Source: Euonymus europaeus (taxonomy: Eukaryota > Streptophyta > Magnoliopsida > Celastrales > Celastraceae). Taken from it: a stretch of 64,000 bases of DNA. The position numbers and the translations under genes are program-made. Of the stretch, positions 1-12,160 are shown one piece after another. The notes under the pieces were generated by a model. The model was given only the letters and a program-made list of their open reading frames with translations. It had not been told where the DNA came from and made no database searches. Location of the stretch: NCBI GenBank assembly GCA_963580455.1, contig OY756969.1, positions 9,439,501 to 9,503,500 on the forward strand, given 5' to 3'. The first letter of the stretch is position 1. Every line of letters begins with the position of its first letter.

Positions 1-1819
1 ACAGATCCACTCTTTTAACAATTCCAATAAATAGTTAACATAATCTAATATGAATTAAAAGCGTCTTCTTATATATTTCAGATATACAGTAACATCCCAT
101 CAACATCCTCTAAGTATACTACTGTGATACTTATACCTTTCATCCTCATTTTGTAGTATACACTTATTACCATACATCAGAGTTATTAACTGTAAAAGCA
201 TAAATAACTGTAACCCTTAATTTATTTCCAAATATTGTATGAAAACTAGCTTCCGTCACATGAGCATCTTCTTCATGAATCTACAGCGACACCATCAACT
301 CCTAGTCAGCATAATCATCTAAGAGATTAATACCTGCATCACGGAACATAGTGAGCCAAGGCCCAGCAAGTAATACTTATGCATGAATGTATGTGGACCT
401 CAACTTTAGAAAACCGTCAGCCATTTAAATCATTTCTTTTCCAGTACTCGGGCCCTTAACCTAGGTAAAAATACTTTTCATTAATTGAAACTTTTCCTTT
501 TCATGTAATGCAATGCATCGTGATTATGAATAATATTTAATACGTCAATAAATCATATGCAACTAGTCACTCTTAAGAACATCAAAACCGTCATCATATC
601 AGTCTCATCACCATATTCAGTTCAAGCACATAACAGTACACATTTCATTCCACACAGAAATACATTAACAGTTCAGTCATCCAATCACAGTATACAAACA
701 GCATATTTAATACAATTATAACATAAATAAGTCATTTATATCATGATTCACACATAACCCGTCATAGGATTTCAATCAAATACGTATCAATAATCAAACC
801 AATTACACAGACAATAAAACGTACAATTCATAAATTGCATTGTTCCGTAATACAGTTGAGTATTACTTGCCTTATTGCGCTTTCCTAAATCCCGATAAAA
901 ATCAACTATGCAAACCTAATTCCTGAAATCCATAATCCCACTTATTTACATTAATATTTATACATCTATCAATATTATTTATTATTACTATTTGTTTATT
1001 TTAATTTAAAATAATCTGGTCAACTCTGGACAGACCGGTCAACGGGTCTGTCCAGTATCAACCGGGTCAACCAGACCCGATGGATCTCCTTCTCCACCAG
1101 ATCGGGTCAACAGACCCGTTAGGAAACAAAACCGGGTCGTCCCCTGCCAACGGGCGGTGGCCCTCACCACAGGCCCAGAACGACAGATAACGACCGGACG
1201 ATCCTAGCGCCGCTTCTATTTACCTGATTGGTGGTCGGAAGTTGCCGGAATCCGGCTTGAAAGTTCACGACAGCCGCCCCTCTCTCTCCCCGATTGACAG
1301 CCAAATACTCCTCCTCTCAATCCGAAAATCATGTCATTGAACTCCCCTCGCCACTCTCGTCCTCCCCGTGTCGGCCGTTTGACGTTTCGTAGCCGTCACC
1401 GAAATCGGTCCGTCCGCCCGCCGCCGTTCTCTTTCTCTGTTACGTCCTCGGTTTTCGTGCCCCATTTTGTTTTATATTATGTTTATTTCCTATTTTGTTT
1501 TTGACCATTCTACCCCTGATCTTATCACTTAATTACGATAAATATCTATATATATTTACAGTTCTGCCATTGTGGTGTTTATTATTATATTTTTATATCC
1601 ACTTCCTGAATTCATAGAAAATTCATTTCAATTTCACCTCCAATTCAAGTGATTCTTGCGCTCTTAAATTTTATTTTACTTGTATAATTTATTAAAAATT
1701 ACCTCGACCTTATTTAGGTTTTCTTCTATATTTATTCTAATTTTGTCCACACTTTCTCGTAAGTTGTGTCAGTCTAAATTCCCTAATATTCCTACTATAA
1801 TTTAGGTCGGGGTATTACA
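1..1819 (-). mobile_element. Ty3/gypsy LTR (reverse strand), 3' LTR of a deleted element
   Basis: Read on the reverse strand, this block starts at 1819 with TGTAATACCCCGACC, the usual first bases of many plant gypsy LTRs, directly after a protease fragment. No long open frame lies inside. A GC-richer patch at about 1020-1440 stands out from the AT-rich surroundings and includes short repeats around GGGTCAACC. The other LTR end was not located and may lie outside the window. Calling this the 3' LTR is inference from its position after gag and protease. Confidence 0.6.
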
Positions 1820-3060
1820 CCTTATCGGTGAAATTTTCAATCCTAGTGAATGCACCAAGGTACTAGTAATGAATGAAGCTGTAGCCCCTGAATCAAACAA
1901 CACCCTAGCCCAACAGTTTGAGATAAGGAAAGTACCTCCAATGAAGTTGAGATGCTCAGGAGCCTCCTGATGTCCCAATGCAAAAGCTCGTGTTTGTGTT
2001 TGGGTTGACTGCCGCTACAGAGTCTGTCTAGATCCGCATCGTCCCCTTCCTCTTGATGGAACATTGGAGTAAAGAGTTGGAGTAACTGTAGAAGACGACA
2101 TCTCAGGTGCATGATATTGATATGAAGTTCTGCCACCCTGAAGACACTCGTTCCTTTTGTGGCCTGCCACACCACACCCAAAGCACACAATCCCCTTCAC
2201 TGAACATTGATCTTTCTTGTGCCCCTTATTCCCGCACTTGAAACATCTAAACCTGTCACCTCGTGGCCTCTGTCTCAGGTCTCTACCGCTCCTTTGGCCT
2301 CCATGAGTCAGAGGCTCTATCTTCTGCCTCTTCTGACCACTACTACTTCCATCTCTAGAAGCTGAAGTCTTTCAACCCTTTAGAATGTCCCAGTATGACG
2401 GGAGTTGCACTCTCCCCGCTCTATCTTAAGAGCCATATCCATAGCTTTTTCATATGACATCACCCTAGAATGAATCATCAGTTTCTCAATGGTTGAAATC
2501 AATCCATCCCGGTACCTCTCCATCTTGTTCCAATCATCCGGAGCAAAATTCTTGCCAAACCTATAGAGTTCCTCATACTTCTTGGTGTATTGTTTCACTA
2601 TCATATACGGAGTTTGCACCAACTACATTTACTGCTTGGTTCTACCAGATTGGAAACGTTTTGGCACAAATTGCTGCATGAAAAACATCTCAAATGAGAC
2701 CCAAGTTAATTCATTCTTCCTCTAATCTAAGGAATCCTACTAGTCATGAGCTGCTTCTCTAAGATACTAAAAGATCAAGTACATCCTCTGGTCATCCGGT
2801 AGAGCTAGAGATTAAAACCTCATGCTCATTTGTCTTAGCCATTCATCGACTTCGTACCCTTCTCCTCGCCATGAAACACTGGAGGAAGAGTCCTACTCAA
2901 CTGATTAACCTCGTAAATCTCTCATCCTAGTCTAACATTATCATCGGTACTAGCTCCGAAAACCAGTCCCTCACTTCGGATCTCCGGTGCTCTCACAACT
3001 TGCGCCTTAGTCTGCGCCCTGAACTAAATTCATCATTATCCCTACTAAAGCCTCTAAGGT
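1820..3060 (-). pseudogene. Ty3/gypsy gag-protease fragment, pol deleted
   Basis: Reverse-strand remnants of a gypsy polyprotein. A gag-type segment (about 2640 to 2380) reads KKYEELYRFGKNFAPDD and then a region rich in charged residues ending in MALKIERGE, as in plant gypsy gag domains. A zinc knuckle follows at about 2200-2140 (CFGCGVAGHKRNEC, spacing C-X2-C-X4-H-X4-C). Near 1906-1871 a frame reads VLFDSGATASFI, the DSG active-site loop of a retroviral-type aspartic protease. The protease runs straight into the LTR at 1819, so reverse transcriptase, RNase H and integrase are missing. Stops and frameshifts separate the pieces. The left part (2640-3060) is more decayed and only tentatively gag. 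Confidence 0.75.
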
Positions 3061-3109
3061 CATAGGCTTCCCCTCAGTACTAGTATTGCCAATGCTGAGG
3101 GATCAATCT

Positions 3110-4450
3110 TCCACCCAAAAAGAGAGAGAAAGAGAGAAATCTAGAGAGAGGGTGATTTTGGTGAGTTCAAGCTTGGATTCTTGTGGATTTTGGATCATCT
3201 AGCAAGGATTGGAAGATTCAAAGGAGATTCAAGGTGTTTTGGTATGTTTTTCTAGTTTCATCAAAAGTTTGGTTTTGTGTAGATTTTTTGGAATCTTTGA
3301 TTGGTTGGTTTAGAGGCTTTAGGAAGTTGATTTTATACATGATTGTGGTTGTATATCTAGGTTTTATTGTCGATTTGGAGTAAGAATTAGTTTGGGTGGA
3401 GATTGAAGCTTTTGGTGGAAATTTATAGAGAGAGAACGTAAATTCTTGAGTTTTGTGAGACAATTGTCATTTATATGAGAAATTTGATGTTAATAATGTG
3501 TTTTTTTATGTGGGTTTCGCTTTTTACCAAATATTATTCTTGGAACCGAAAACCTAGGTTTTTGGGAAAATTCCAATAAGTGCATTTTTTTGGAATCGAG
3601 GTAGGGATTCTTATCCTTCTTTCTTCATGTTTCGATATCATTTTTGGAATAGCGGTTCATATTTTTCATTGGTAATTCCATTTTGTATCCTTGTCTAATT
3701 TTTTTTCTTAGGAAGGATGAGCCGATTGATTATTTCCTTGAAATGCATACCTTGATATGTATTCGATCTTCTATCGGATATGATGTAATCTTGATCATGC
3801 ATCACATAGTTATGTATGTATATAAGATTGCTTATATATATTTATGTTTATTCTCGCATGCCATGACTTGGACATGCATTGTTAGGTGCATTGAGGACTA
3901 TGAGCACGAGCTCATGGTCCTTGTAGAAATTCTTTGTGAATGTTGGATACTGAGAGGGGCTAAACAAGACGAACGTCTTATAGACAATTCGTATTCAACA
4001 TGGTGTGATACACTTATTTGGTTTAGGAGCAGTGTCAAGGTTTTCGACGATTTTTCGGATATCCGTTGAAAAATGCAAAGTGACTGTATGGTGTTGAGTT
4101 TGGATATTTGTTGTTGTGCTCATGTTAGATGCCATATTGATGCATAATGCCTTGTTTACAAATTCAACCTGAATATTCTATTGTACTCTCCTTATCCCTA
4201 CTGAGCCTCCTGCTCACCATATTACATTTCTTATATCTTTCAGGTGATCCTGGTACAAAGAACTAGACTACAAATTAGTAGGAGGCAGCGTGACATGGAT
4301 GGCCACCCTTGGAGCTTAAGATGTATGCGACGTATTGGGTTGACCTCTGTCATATTCACTGCAGTACATTTAGTATTTATGGTTGCGAAACACTGACCCA
4401 AAATGTTAAGTTTAGTTAAATATTGAGTATTAATTTGTTGGAAATAAATT
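3110..4450 (-). repeat. Degenerate gypsy LTR-family copy G1
   Basis: Noncoding repeat similar to 4455-6666, 7862-11396 and, inverted, to 8717-10861. Shared landmarks are a GA-rich patch near 3120, a boundary phrase around GGTAGGGATTC near 3602, and a block at 4250-4310 that includes TAGGAGGCAGCGTGACATGG. The inverted relative at 8717-10861 begins with a gypsy-like LTR start, so this copy is taken to be antisense. Short open frames here (for example 3183-3383 and 3683-4069) show no domain and are not called as genes. Confidence 0.5.
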
Positions 4451-4454
4451 TCGA

Positions 4455-4799
4455 GACGTTACGGACCACCCGTGTGGTGTAGGACCATAAAGAATCGTTT
4501 TTTAGCAAGGTTCACTAAATAGGCCATAACTTTTAGCACACATATCCGTTTTGGGCCCATAATATATCAAATCGAAGCTTAGACCAAGACATATATGAAA
4601 TTTATGGAAAATGTGGATGAAAAAAAGGTATCCGGAGGCCTTAGGGAGCCGTTCGGACACTTAATAAAGAAACTAGGCCAGCAAGTTTTTCTAGGTATGA
4701 ACCATCTGAACGGTCACTTAGGGTGTCCGGACGGCTGTCGAGATTTCAGTTTTTAAAAGACCAAAAATGGCCATTTGCGACATAACCTCAGAGGAAGTC

Positions 4800-4835
<36 letters not shown>

Positions 4836-6666
4836 TTAGAGAGAGAAGGAGATTTGTTGAGGTTTTTGCTTGGTTTTCCATGGATTCTTGAAGCATATCG
4901 AGAATCAAGGTGTAATCAAGGAAGATTTGAAGGTTTGAGGCGAGTTTTCATAATTTTGGAATTCTAGGGTTTTTCCTAGATTTGTTTGATTCTTTAATAG
5001 ATAGAATGTAGGGCTTAGTTATGTTGATTCTAGTGTTGTTTATGATTGTTTTACTAGTTTGAATCGTTGGTTTAGGCTAGGTTTTCAATTTGGAGAAGTT
5101 GGAGGATTTTGGGGAAAATCCTAGAGAGAGAACGTAAGTTCTCTTAATTAGTGTTTGATTTCATGTTATTATTGTTAATTAGTGTTGTTAATATGATATT
5201 ATGGGTGCGGAATGCTTGAATCGATAGGTGGATGAAAGCGGGCCAAAACCCTAACTTTGGGAATTTGCTATTGTAAGTGGTGCTTAATCGAGGTAGGGGA
5301 TTTCTTGACCAATTCACTTTCATATCGTTCTTTTGCTCTCTAAATTGTGGTTTATATTCTCATTGGTTATCGGGTTTGTGTTCTTGGCTTATTGTTTCTA
5401 AGGAATAACAAACTTAGGATTTATTCTTGTTTTCTCTTGAAATGTAGATTGCATTAACCCTTGTCGTGTTCAATCACTTATTGAGCATGGTTGATCATTC
5501 ATGCATCATGAGTAGCTTTAAATATATATATAGGTTGAGTATATATATATATATATATTAATTGAGGGCATGAAGCATGAGTACATTAGAGATTGCATGG
5601 GATGCTCGAGTATGGACTCGGGTATACCCTAGGAAATACTTGAACATCACATGGGAGGATGGTTGAGTGTTGGGCTTGACATCAACCAAATGACTTCATG
5701 TGAGGCAACACACTTGAGGTGTGGGTGTGATGGGATTCACACAACCGGGTGACATTCTGGGGATGGTACAGTTAATCCATTAATGGTTAGGAGCACCAGG
5801 ATTGAATGAGGAAATGTGATGAGTCAGCTCGCATCCATTGATGGTTGGGAGAACCATGATGAGTGTTCGATGTGGTGATCAAGACATGATTGGGATAATC
5901 ATGGTCTTGATTGTTGATTGATGATTCATAGTTGGAATTATGAGACTATGATTGGTTTCCCTAGAAAGGTCACTCGAGTGTTATTGTTGTGTTATGTGAC
6001 ATGAGCATTTGAGTTTTCATATTGTTGCATTGCCTTCTTATTGGATTCTGCCTATAATAATTGTTCGCTCTTTTACCTTACTGAACTTCTAGCTCACCCT
6101 TTTATTTTCCTTCCTTTCTATAGGTGAGACTGGTACTAGTGCCGGTGTTGCAAATAAGTAGAGATGGAGTTGTGGTATGGATGGCAATTGGAAGAGGGTT
6201 AGGATTTGGGAATAGTGAGTGTGTTGCACTTTGTTTATTTCCACGCTTGTTGTATGAGATAATATATGATTATCAACTGTTGGCACCGGTGGGTCTGTTT
6301 TGGTAAAGTTAGAAGGTAATTTATGTGATTGTACCTTCTAAACCGGGGGTGGACTCTGAGTCCTGTTAAATGATATTTGGGATTGTTTCTATTATGTGAA
6401 ATGTGATACTTGTGTGAGAATCAGTTTGTGCATCCTGATAGATGGCCAAAGGCACTGCTAGGTCATAATGTGATTGTTCTGATTATTGTTGCGTTTTGTT
6501 ACAGGTAGACATTCCGCGATATATGGGGAGATGATGCCGGATTTTTGACTGGGGTTGTTGTCCTAGTTGAGTAAACTAGGGTTAATGACTAAGGAAGTGG
6601 ATCACATTGATGACCTAGGAAGGTGCGGTTAGCACCATGTGACGTTTCGAAAATGGGGCGTTACAG
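4455..6666 (-). repeat. Degenerate gypsy LTR-family copy G2
   Basis: Second diverged copy of the same noncoding family. On the reverse strand it begins at 6666 with TGTAACGCCCCATTTTCG, a gypsy-like LTR start. It contains a (GA)n microsatellite at about 4803-4832 and AT dinucleotide runs at about 5525-5560. The block near 6100-6170 that follows CTCACC corresponds to 4240-4300 of G1. No protein domain is visible in its short open frames. Confidence 0.5.
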
Positions 6667-7094
6667 TGGTAATGAGATAGTTTATGTTATAATGTATCTA
6701 CATGATATGATTAACGGATGGTTGGAAGCGTGTGTCGTGTGATTAGAATTCCAGTACCTGGTGGTGGGACTTCGGTCCGAATGTTTGGAACCATGTGATG
6801 AATGCTTGACGTTTGATGATATTATTCATGTATTTTGCAAGTGAATAGGAGACCTGAGGCCATGCCTAGTTGTGTGATTATGGATAGATGGTCGGAAGCT
6901 CTTCTAGGCTACGAAACGATATAGTTGGTTATATATGTTTAATGTTGCATGTTCTCTAGGTTGGCATCCTCCGATATACGGGGAGGTGCTGCCAAATTTT
7001 TGGTAGAATCCATGATTATGATGATGTGTGAGAATGTACTTAGTGACGAGTGTGACGTCATCAATAATGTTCCTGGATTGGGGAGTTATAGAAG
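6667..7094. repeat. Decayed repeat sequence, no gene seen
   Basis: Noncoding stretch between the G2 LTR start and the coiled-coil relic. The part around 6880-7010, including CCTCCGATATACGGGGAGGTGC, resembles the reverse complement of about 8830-8950, so it belongs to the same gypsy LTR family. No coding region is supported. Confidence 0.4.
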
Positions 7095-7845
7095 TCCCCA
7101 ATGTTCCTGATGCACAACTCAAATTTGAAGAATTAGAAAAATATTTACAAGCTTCAAAGGACATGGTTAATGATTGGAAAAAGAACTACAAGCCTCAAAG
7201 AACAATGTGAATGAATTGGAAAAACAACTTGCTGAAACTCCGACAACACATGATATTTGGATTCATGTTCCTTACATTCTAGAGGCACAACCCAAATTGG
7301 GCAAATTGGAAAAAGAACTACAAGCGTCCAAGGATAGGGTGAACAAGTTGGAAAATGAACAAGCTGAAACTCTAGACAGGGTGAATGATTTGGAAAAGGA
7401 ACTACAAGCCTCCAAGGACAAGGTGAACAAGTTGGAAAATGAAGAAGCTGAAACTCTGGACAAGGTGAATGATTTGGAAAGGAACTACATGCCTCCAAGG
7501 ACAGGGTGAACGAGTTTGAAAATGAACAAGCTGAAACTCTGGAGAAGGTGCTTATTGATTTGGTGCAAAATAAATAAACAAAAGGGGAAAAAAGGAAACC
7601 AATTGCTGGTACAAATGTTACCAGAAATAAGCCAAAAAAAAAACCAAAAAGCCAGAAACTTCATGCATATTTGGATAAAAACAAATTGAGGAGTTACTGG
7701 ATGAACTTCAAAAAAAATTATCCCCAGCGTAAGTACAATTAAAAATCTCTAAATTTCTTGCATATTTAATGTTAGAAATTTAATGTTACTTTTTATTCCA
7801 CAGACTTTGTTTATACTCCACCAAGATTTGCTATGTGAAATCTCA
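7095..7845 (+). pseudogene. C48-type transposon gene copy A, coiled-coil part
   Basis: Broken relative of the coiled-coil segment at 30193-30900. It encodes repeats of the form LEKELQASKDRVNKLEN, with heptad spacing of Leu and charged residues as in a two-stranded coiled coil. Compared with the other copy, one T is missing near 7173, which shifts the frame, and one A is missing near 7480. A Lys-rich tail near 7570-7680 includes KRKP-like basic stretches. Similarity to the other copy stops at about 7845, where about 480 bases of it are absent, and resumes at 11397. Function is inferred from the linked C48 peptidase segment; the coil itself gives none. Confidence 0.7.
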
Positions 7846-7861
7846 ACCAGAAAATATTAAA

Positions 7862-8716
7862 TCTAGTTAAATTTTTGGTAATAAGTCATTGGGAATGGAT
7901 TAGAAGAGGTTACAGACCATTTGAGTGTATAAGACCGTAAAGTTTTTTGAACTAGGTTCACTAAGCGCGTCATAACTTTTAGCACAGATGTCCGTTTGGA
8001 CCCATAATATATCAAATCGAAGCTAAGACCATGACGGACTTGAAAAAATAAGGCCACACGCCTAGGCGAGGTGCCCAAGGCGTGTGCAAAAGTTTGCCAA
8101 GGAGCGCCTAGTCCAGTGGCGATTAGAGGAACTGAAGACTAGTTGCCTCTAGGCGCACCTCCAACACCTGTAGCCACTTCCTTAGCTGATAAATGGACAT
8201 ACGCAACCCAAAACTTGTATTTTTTTTGGAGAAACCTGATTTTAGAGAGAGAGATTTAGAGAGAGAATGAGGTTTTGAGAGATTATTGAAGATTTGGAGC
8301 TTGGATTGAAGATTTAAACAAGATTTGGAGGAGATTTCCAAGATTCAAGTAAGTTTTTCTAGTTTTGATAAATCTAGGGTTTTTCTAGATTTTGTTTGAT
8401 TTTGTAATAGATGGAATGTAGGGCTTAGATATGTTGATTCTAGGATTATTTATGATTGTTTTACTAGGTTTGATCATTGGTTTAGGTTGAGTTTCAAATT
8501 TGGGTGGAGTTTGGAGGATTTGGTGAAATCCTAGAGGGAGAAGGTATATCTCTCTTGATTTGTGATAAAATTCATGTTTTTATGGTCTATGGATGTTATT
8601 GATATGAGTATATGGGATTGGTTTGTTGAAATCGATAGGTTGAGAGAATCGGTCAAAACCTTAAGTTTTGGAATTTGAGTTGGTAAGCTTTTGCTTGGAT
8701 AATAAGGTAGGGATTC
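7862..8716 (-). repeat. Gypsy LTR-family copy G3, left part
   Basis: Noncoding segment alignable with 4455-5300, including a shared block near 7965-8030 that mentions TAACTTTTAGCACA and CCCATAATATATCAAATCG. It ends at GATTC (8712-8716), and the homologous sequence resumes at GATTC (10862-10866), so it is one LTR copy interrupted by 8717-10861. Several CGCCTAGG motifs lie at 8050-8160. Confidence 0.55.
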
Positions 8717-10861
8717 TATTACGCCCTGACCCGGCATTCACCCACTGACCCGGGAGCGCCACTTTAGACGTGCACTCTGTCACTACAAAACTCACCACAC
8801 GTCATCCTAACCCCATATTCTAATAGAAATTCGGAAGCACCTCCTCGTATATCGGAGGGTGCCAACCTGGAGTCACATAACACATTATACAAAAATGTAA
8901 TCCATAATAATTTAGAGCAATTCCGCAGCCTAGCAGGGCCTCTGGCCATCTAACCACATTCACAATCTAGGTACGGCCTTAGACCTCCTAATCACATTTA
9001 AATAATATGCAAAACATAATCACATCAATATTGTCAACAAAGACTATCAAAGTCTACAAATCCGGACCCATGGTCTATCATCCAGGTACCGGAGTCCCGA
9101 TCACACGACATACACTCCTGACCATCTATCCCACATATCGAAAAGGCATTTAAACAACTCAATATTTATCCAAATAGAAGTACTAAATGTACTCAATCAA
9201 CAACTAAGGTTCCAACATAAACAAATATGAATCCTAGTGCTCTTAGTGTGGCCATCCATGTCACGCCACCTCCTACTGATCTGCAGCCTAGTTCTCAGCA
9301 CCAATCTCATCTAAAGGATAGAGAAAAGGAATAGGGTGAGAATGAGGCTCAGTAGAGAAATAAGAAGAGTCGTAAAGATTTTAAAGGTTGCATATTGAAA
9401 CATGCTCAATGCAGCAACATGGCATCCTAAAATGTCATAACAAAGTATAATCATAGGCTACACCCTACAGCGCCTGGCACCAGTCAACGAATATTTTGAA
9501 AAACCATCGAAACCCTTGTACTTTGCCCAGAACAATTATAGGTGCACCCTCATAATGGGAATCCTGATCCCGGCAACAATGTGCCCATTCAGAACCCAAC
9601 TGCACAAAAATATAACCCAAGGATACTACGAGTACATACTCGTAGACCCAATGCATCTATAACAGATATCCAATTATGTCATGCAAAGGAATTATATATA
9701 TATAACAATCCTATATATATACATAACTACATGATGCATGAACGAGTATTATCACGCCCAATAGATGATTAAACATTCAAAGGTATGCAATTAATCAATA
9801 ATTAACAAAGAGGTTCGTTCTTCCTAAGGAAACAATTTAGGCAAGAACACAAAAAGTAATGACACATGAAGAAGTACAACCGCTCTTTAGAGAACAAATA
9901 ATACAATAAAGAAAATGGGTTAAGAATCACAACCTTGATTGCAAGCTATCACAAGCTATAAATTTTCCGATTACAAGGGTTTGAGTTTTTGAATCTACCA
10001 TAAAGCAAATTCATCACCCAATCCCATAAATTAATTACCAAAAATCACAATCAATACAAACCTAACCAACAAATCAAAAGAAATTACCTTTCTCAAACCA
10101 ACAAATCAAAAGAAATTACCTTTCTCACTCTAGAAACCCAAATATGTCAAATTCAAGCCTTCAGGCCTTCAATCCACCAAATCATCAAAAAACCTAGTAT
10201 ATATCATCATAAATAGGCCCAAATCAACCTATATAATCATTCCAAAACTTCCATTCGAAATTCCAACCAAAAATCACATAAACACTAGATTTTATGAAAA
10301 CTATAAACTTACCTCAAATCCTCCCAACTTTGTGAAATCCTTCTTGAATTCTCTTCTATTTTTCAATCCGAGCCTAAATCCTTGAAAATATCTCAAGTAT
10401 CTCTCTTTCTCTCTATAAAAATTAGAGCTCCAAAAAAATAATACTAGTTTTGGTAGCGTGCTAGGTTTTAAGACCTTAGGTTGCGCCTAAGCCCTAGTCC
10501 GAGCGCCTAGGCACTCTGGCCTTAACCAAATTTTCCTAACCCACTGCCTTAGGCGCCATCTTGGGCGTGTAGAAAATTTCGCACCTAGGCAAGGTGCGCC
10601 TTGGAGCTATGCGCCAATTTCCTCCCTCTTACCCACTAGATTGGGCGTAGCGCCTAGGCACCCATGAGGTGCACTCAGTCAAGTTTCAAACACCCTGGTG
10701 TATCTTCTTATCAGTAGCCTGCAGGACTGGGCACAATGCCTAGGCGCCCATGAGATGCGCCTAGTCTAGTTTCAACCCTCTGGTTACACTCCGCAACACC
10801 CAAAATACATATTCCTAACTACCAATCAATTCTAAATTCATATTTGGAGTACGTTGTCATA
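8717..10861 (+). mobile_element. Solo LTR of the same gypsy family, inserted in sense
   Basis: A 2145 bp unit flanked by identical GATTC pentamers at 8712-8716 and 10862-10866, the 5 bp target duplication expected of LTR elements. It starts TATTACGCCCTGACCC, close to the gypsy LTR start TGTTACGCCC with one change. Its body is the reverse complement of the host LTR copy into which it inserted: 9390-9929 pairs with 10862-11396. No internal region or coding sequence is present, so it is best read as a solo LTR. Repeated GCCTAGG and CGCC motifs occur at 10480-10770. The inner termini TA...TA rather than TG...CA are a deviation. Confidence 0.65.
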
Positions 10862-11396
10862 GATTCTTAACCCATTTTATTTATCATATTATTTGTTCTT
10901 TAAAAAGCGGTTGTACTTCTTCATTGGTCATTATTATTTGTGTTCTTGCCTAAATTGTTCCTTAGGAAGATCGAACCTCTTTGATAATTATTGATTAATT
11001 GCATACCTTTAAATGCTTAATCATCTGTTGGGCATGATAATTCTCGTTCATGCATCATGTAGTTATGTATATATGTAGGATTGTTTATATATAAAATTAT
11101 TTTGCATGACATGGACATGTATTATAGATGCATTGGGTCTACGAGTATGGACTCGTAGTATCCTTAAGTTCTATTTTTGTGTGATACTAGGTACTGAATG
11201 GGCACATTGTTGCCGAGATCGGGATTCCCATTCTGAAGGTGTACCTATGGTTGTCCAGGGTAAAAGTACAAGGATTCTGATGATTTTTTGGAATATTCGT
11301 TGACTGGTGCCAAACGCTGTAAGGTGTAGCCTATGATTATACTTTGTTGTGACAGTTTAGATATCATTTTGTTGCATTGTACTTGTTTCAATATTC
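10862..11396 (-). repeat. Gypsy LTR-family copy G3, right part
   Basis: Continuation of 7862-8716 after the solo-LTR insertion. It matches about 3605-4160 of copy G1 and is the reverse complement of 9390-9929. Similarity stops at about 11396, where sequence of the C48-type gene begins. Confidence 0.55.
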
Positions 11397-11848
11397 AATA
11401 AAATATGGAGTCATTACAATTCCAACCTTAATACAAATGGAAGCCCGGACATGTATATAAAAGATGCAAGCCTTTTTGTAAGTTAAAAGTTGTTGTTTCT
11501 TATTCTATGATGGGTTTAAGTATATGTATGTATATATATACATATAACATAAAAAAAATCATTTAACAAATTATTTTTCTCTTCAATCTTATGCATAAAG
11601 ATTATGTGGAGGCTAAAGTATTGGGAGAAAAATATCGTTTGACTGCTCCAATCTACCCACAAAAAGCTTTGGCAATGTTGATTGCGGGGTCTATGTCTAC
11701 CACATCATGGATAGGATCTACAACAACAAAACTATTGAAGAAAAATTGACAGTGACTGACGTCAGAAAATACAAAGCCAAAATGTCGGGAAATATTCTCA
11801 AGAGACTTGGAAGTGCCAATTGATGGAGCGAAATCCAACGAGACGGCC
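11397..11848 (+). pseudogene. C48-type transposon gene copy A, Ulp1-like peptidase part
   Basis: Near-duplicate of 31637-32080. It carries the same two blocks: the segment equivalent to IWSHYNSN, and after a noncoding gap with a (TATG)n-like stretch the segment around VDCGV near 11675-11690, which holds the presumed catalytic cysteine of a C48/Ulp1 peptidase. Relative to the other copy it has base changes and a frame change just before the VDCG codons, so it is a relic. Sequence ends near 11848 against another LTR-like start. Confidence 0.65.
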
Positions 11849-12160
11849 TATAATATCCCGACCCTAAATTTTTTAATGTCATTTCATAGGAATTAAACAG
11901 CATTCAACGGGTTTTAATGTCATTTCACAAGAATAATTTTTTTAAAATTCAAATATTTAAAGAAGATGTGTGTATTGATCGAATAATGGGTAAATATTGG
12001 CACCCTACTTAATATATTCTCATATAAACTTGTATAGCAGGTAATGTTTTTAATTAAATAAAATTTTAAAACCACTGGAGTTCTTTTTTTTCTTCAAATC
12101 TTAGTATGGGAACACACTAAATTACACTAGCTTCATACTAATGAAACTGGTCTAGGTAGT
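11849..12160 (+). repeat. Partial gypsy-like LTR, otherwise featureless
   Basis: Begins TATAATATCCCGACCC, resembling the start of gypsy LTRs such as the one at 1819. The remainder is AT-rich with no gene. The boundary to the LINE poly(A) tail on the right is not sharp. Confidence 0.35.

Noticed and set aside
3683..4069. 128-codon open frame
   Set aside because: Lies in a noncoding LTR family whose other copies do not keep the frame; no domain.
4803..4832. (GA)n run as a regulatory GAGA element
   Set aside because: A simple dinucleotide microsatellite in a decayed LTR; no evidence of function.
7154..7498. Open frames on the strand opposite the coiled-coil relic, and likewise at 30150-30660
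   Set aside because: Antisense shadows of the repetitive coiled-coil units.
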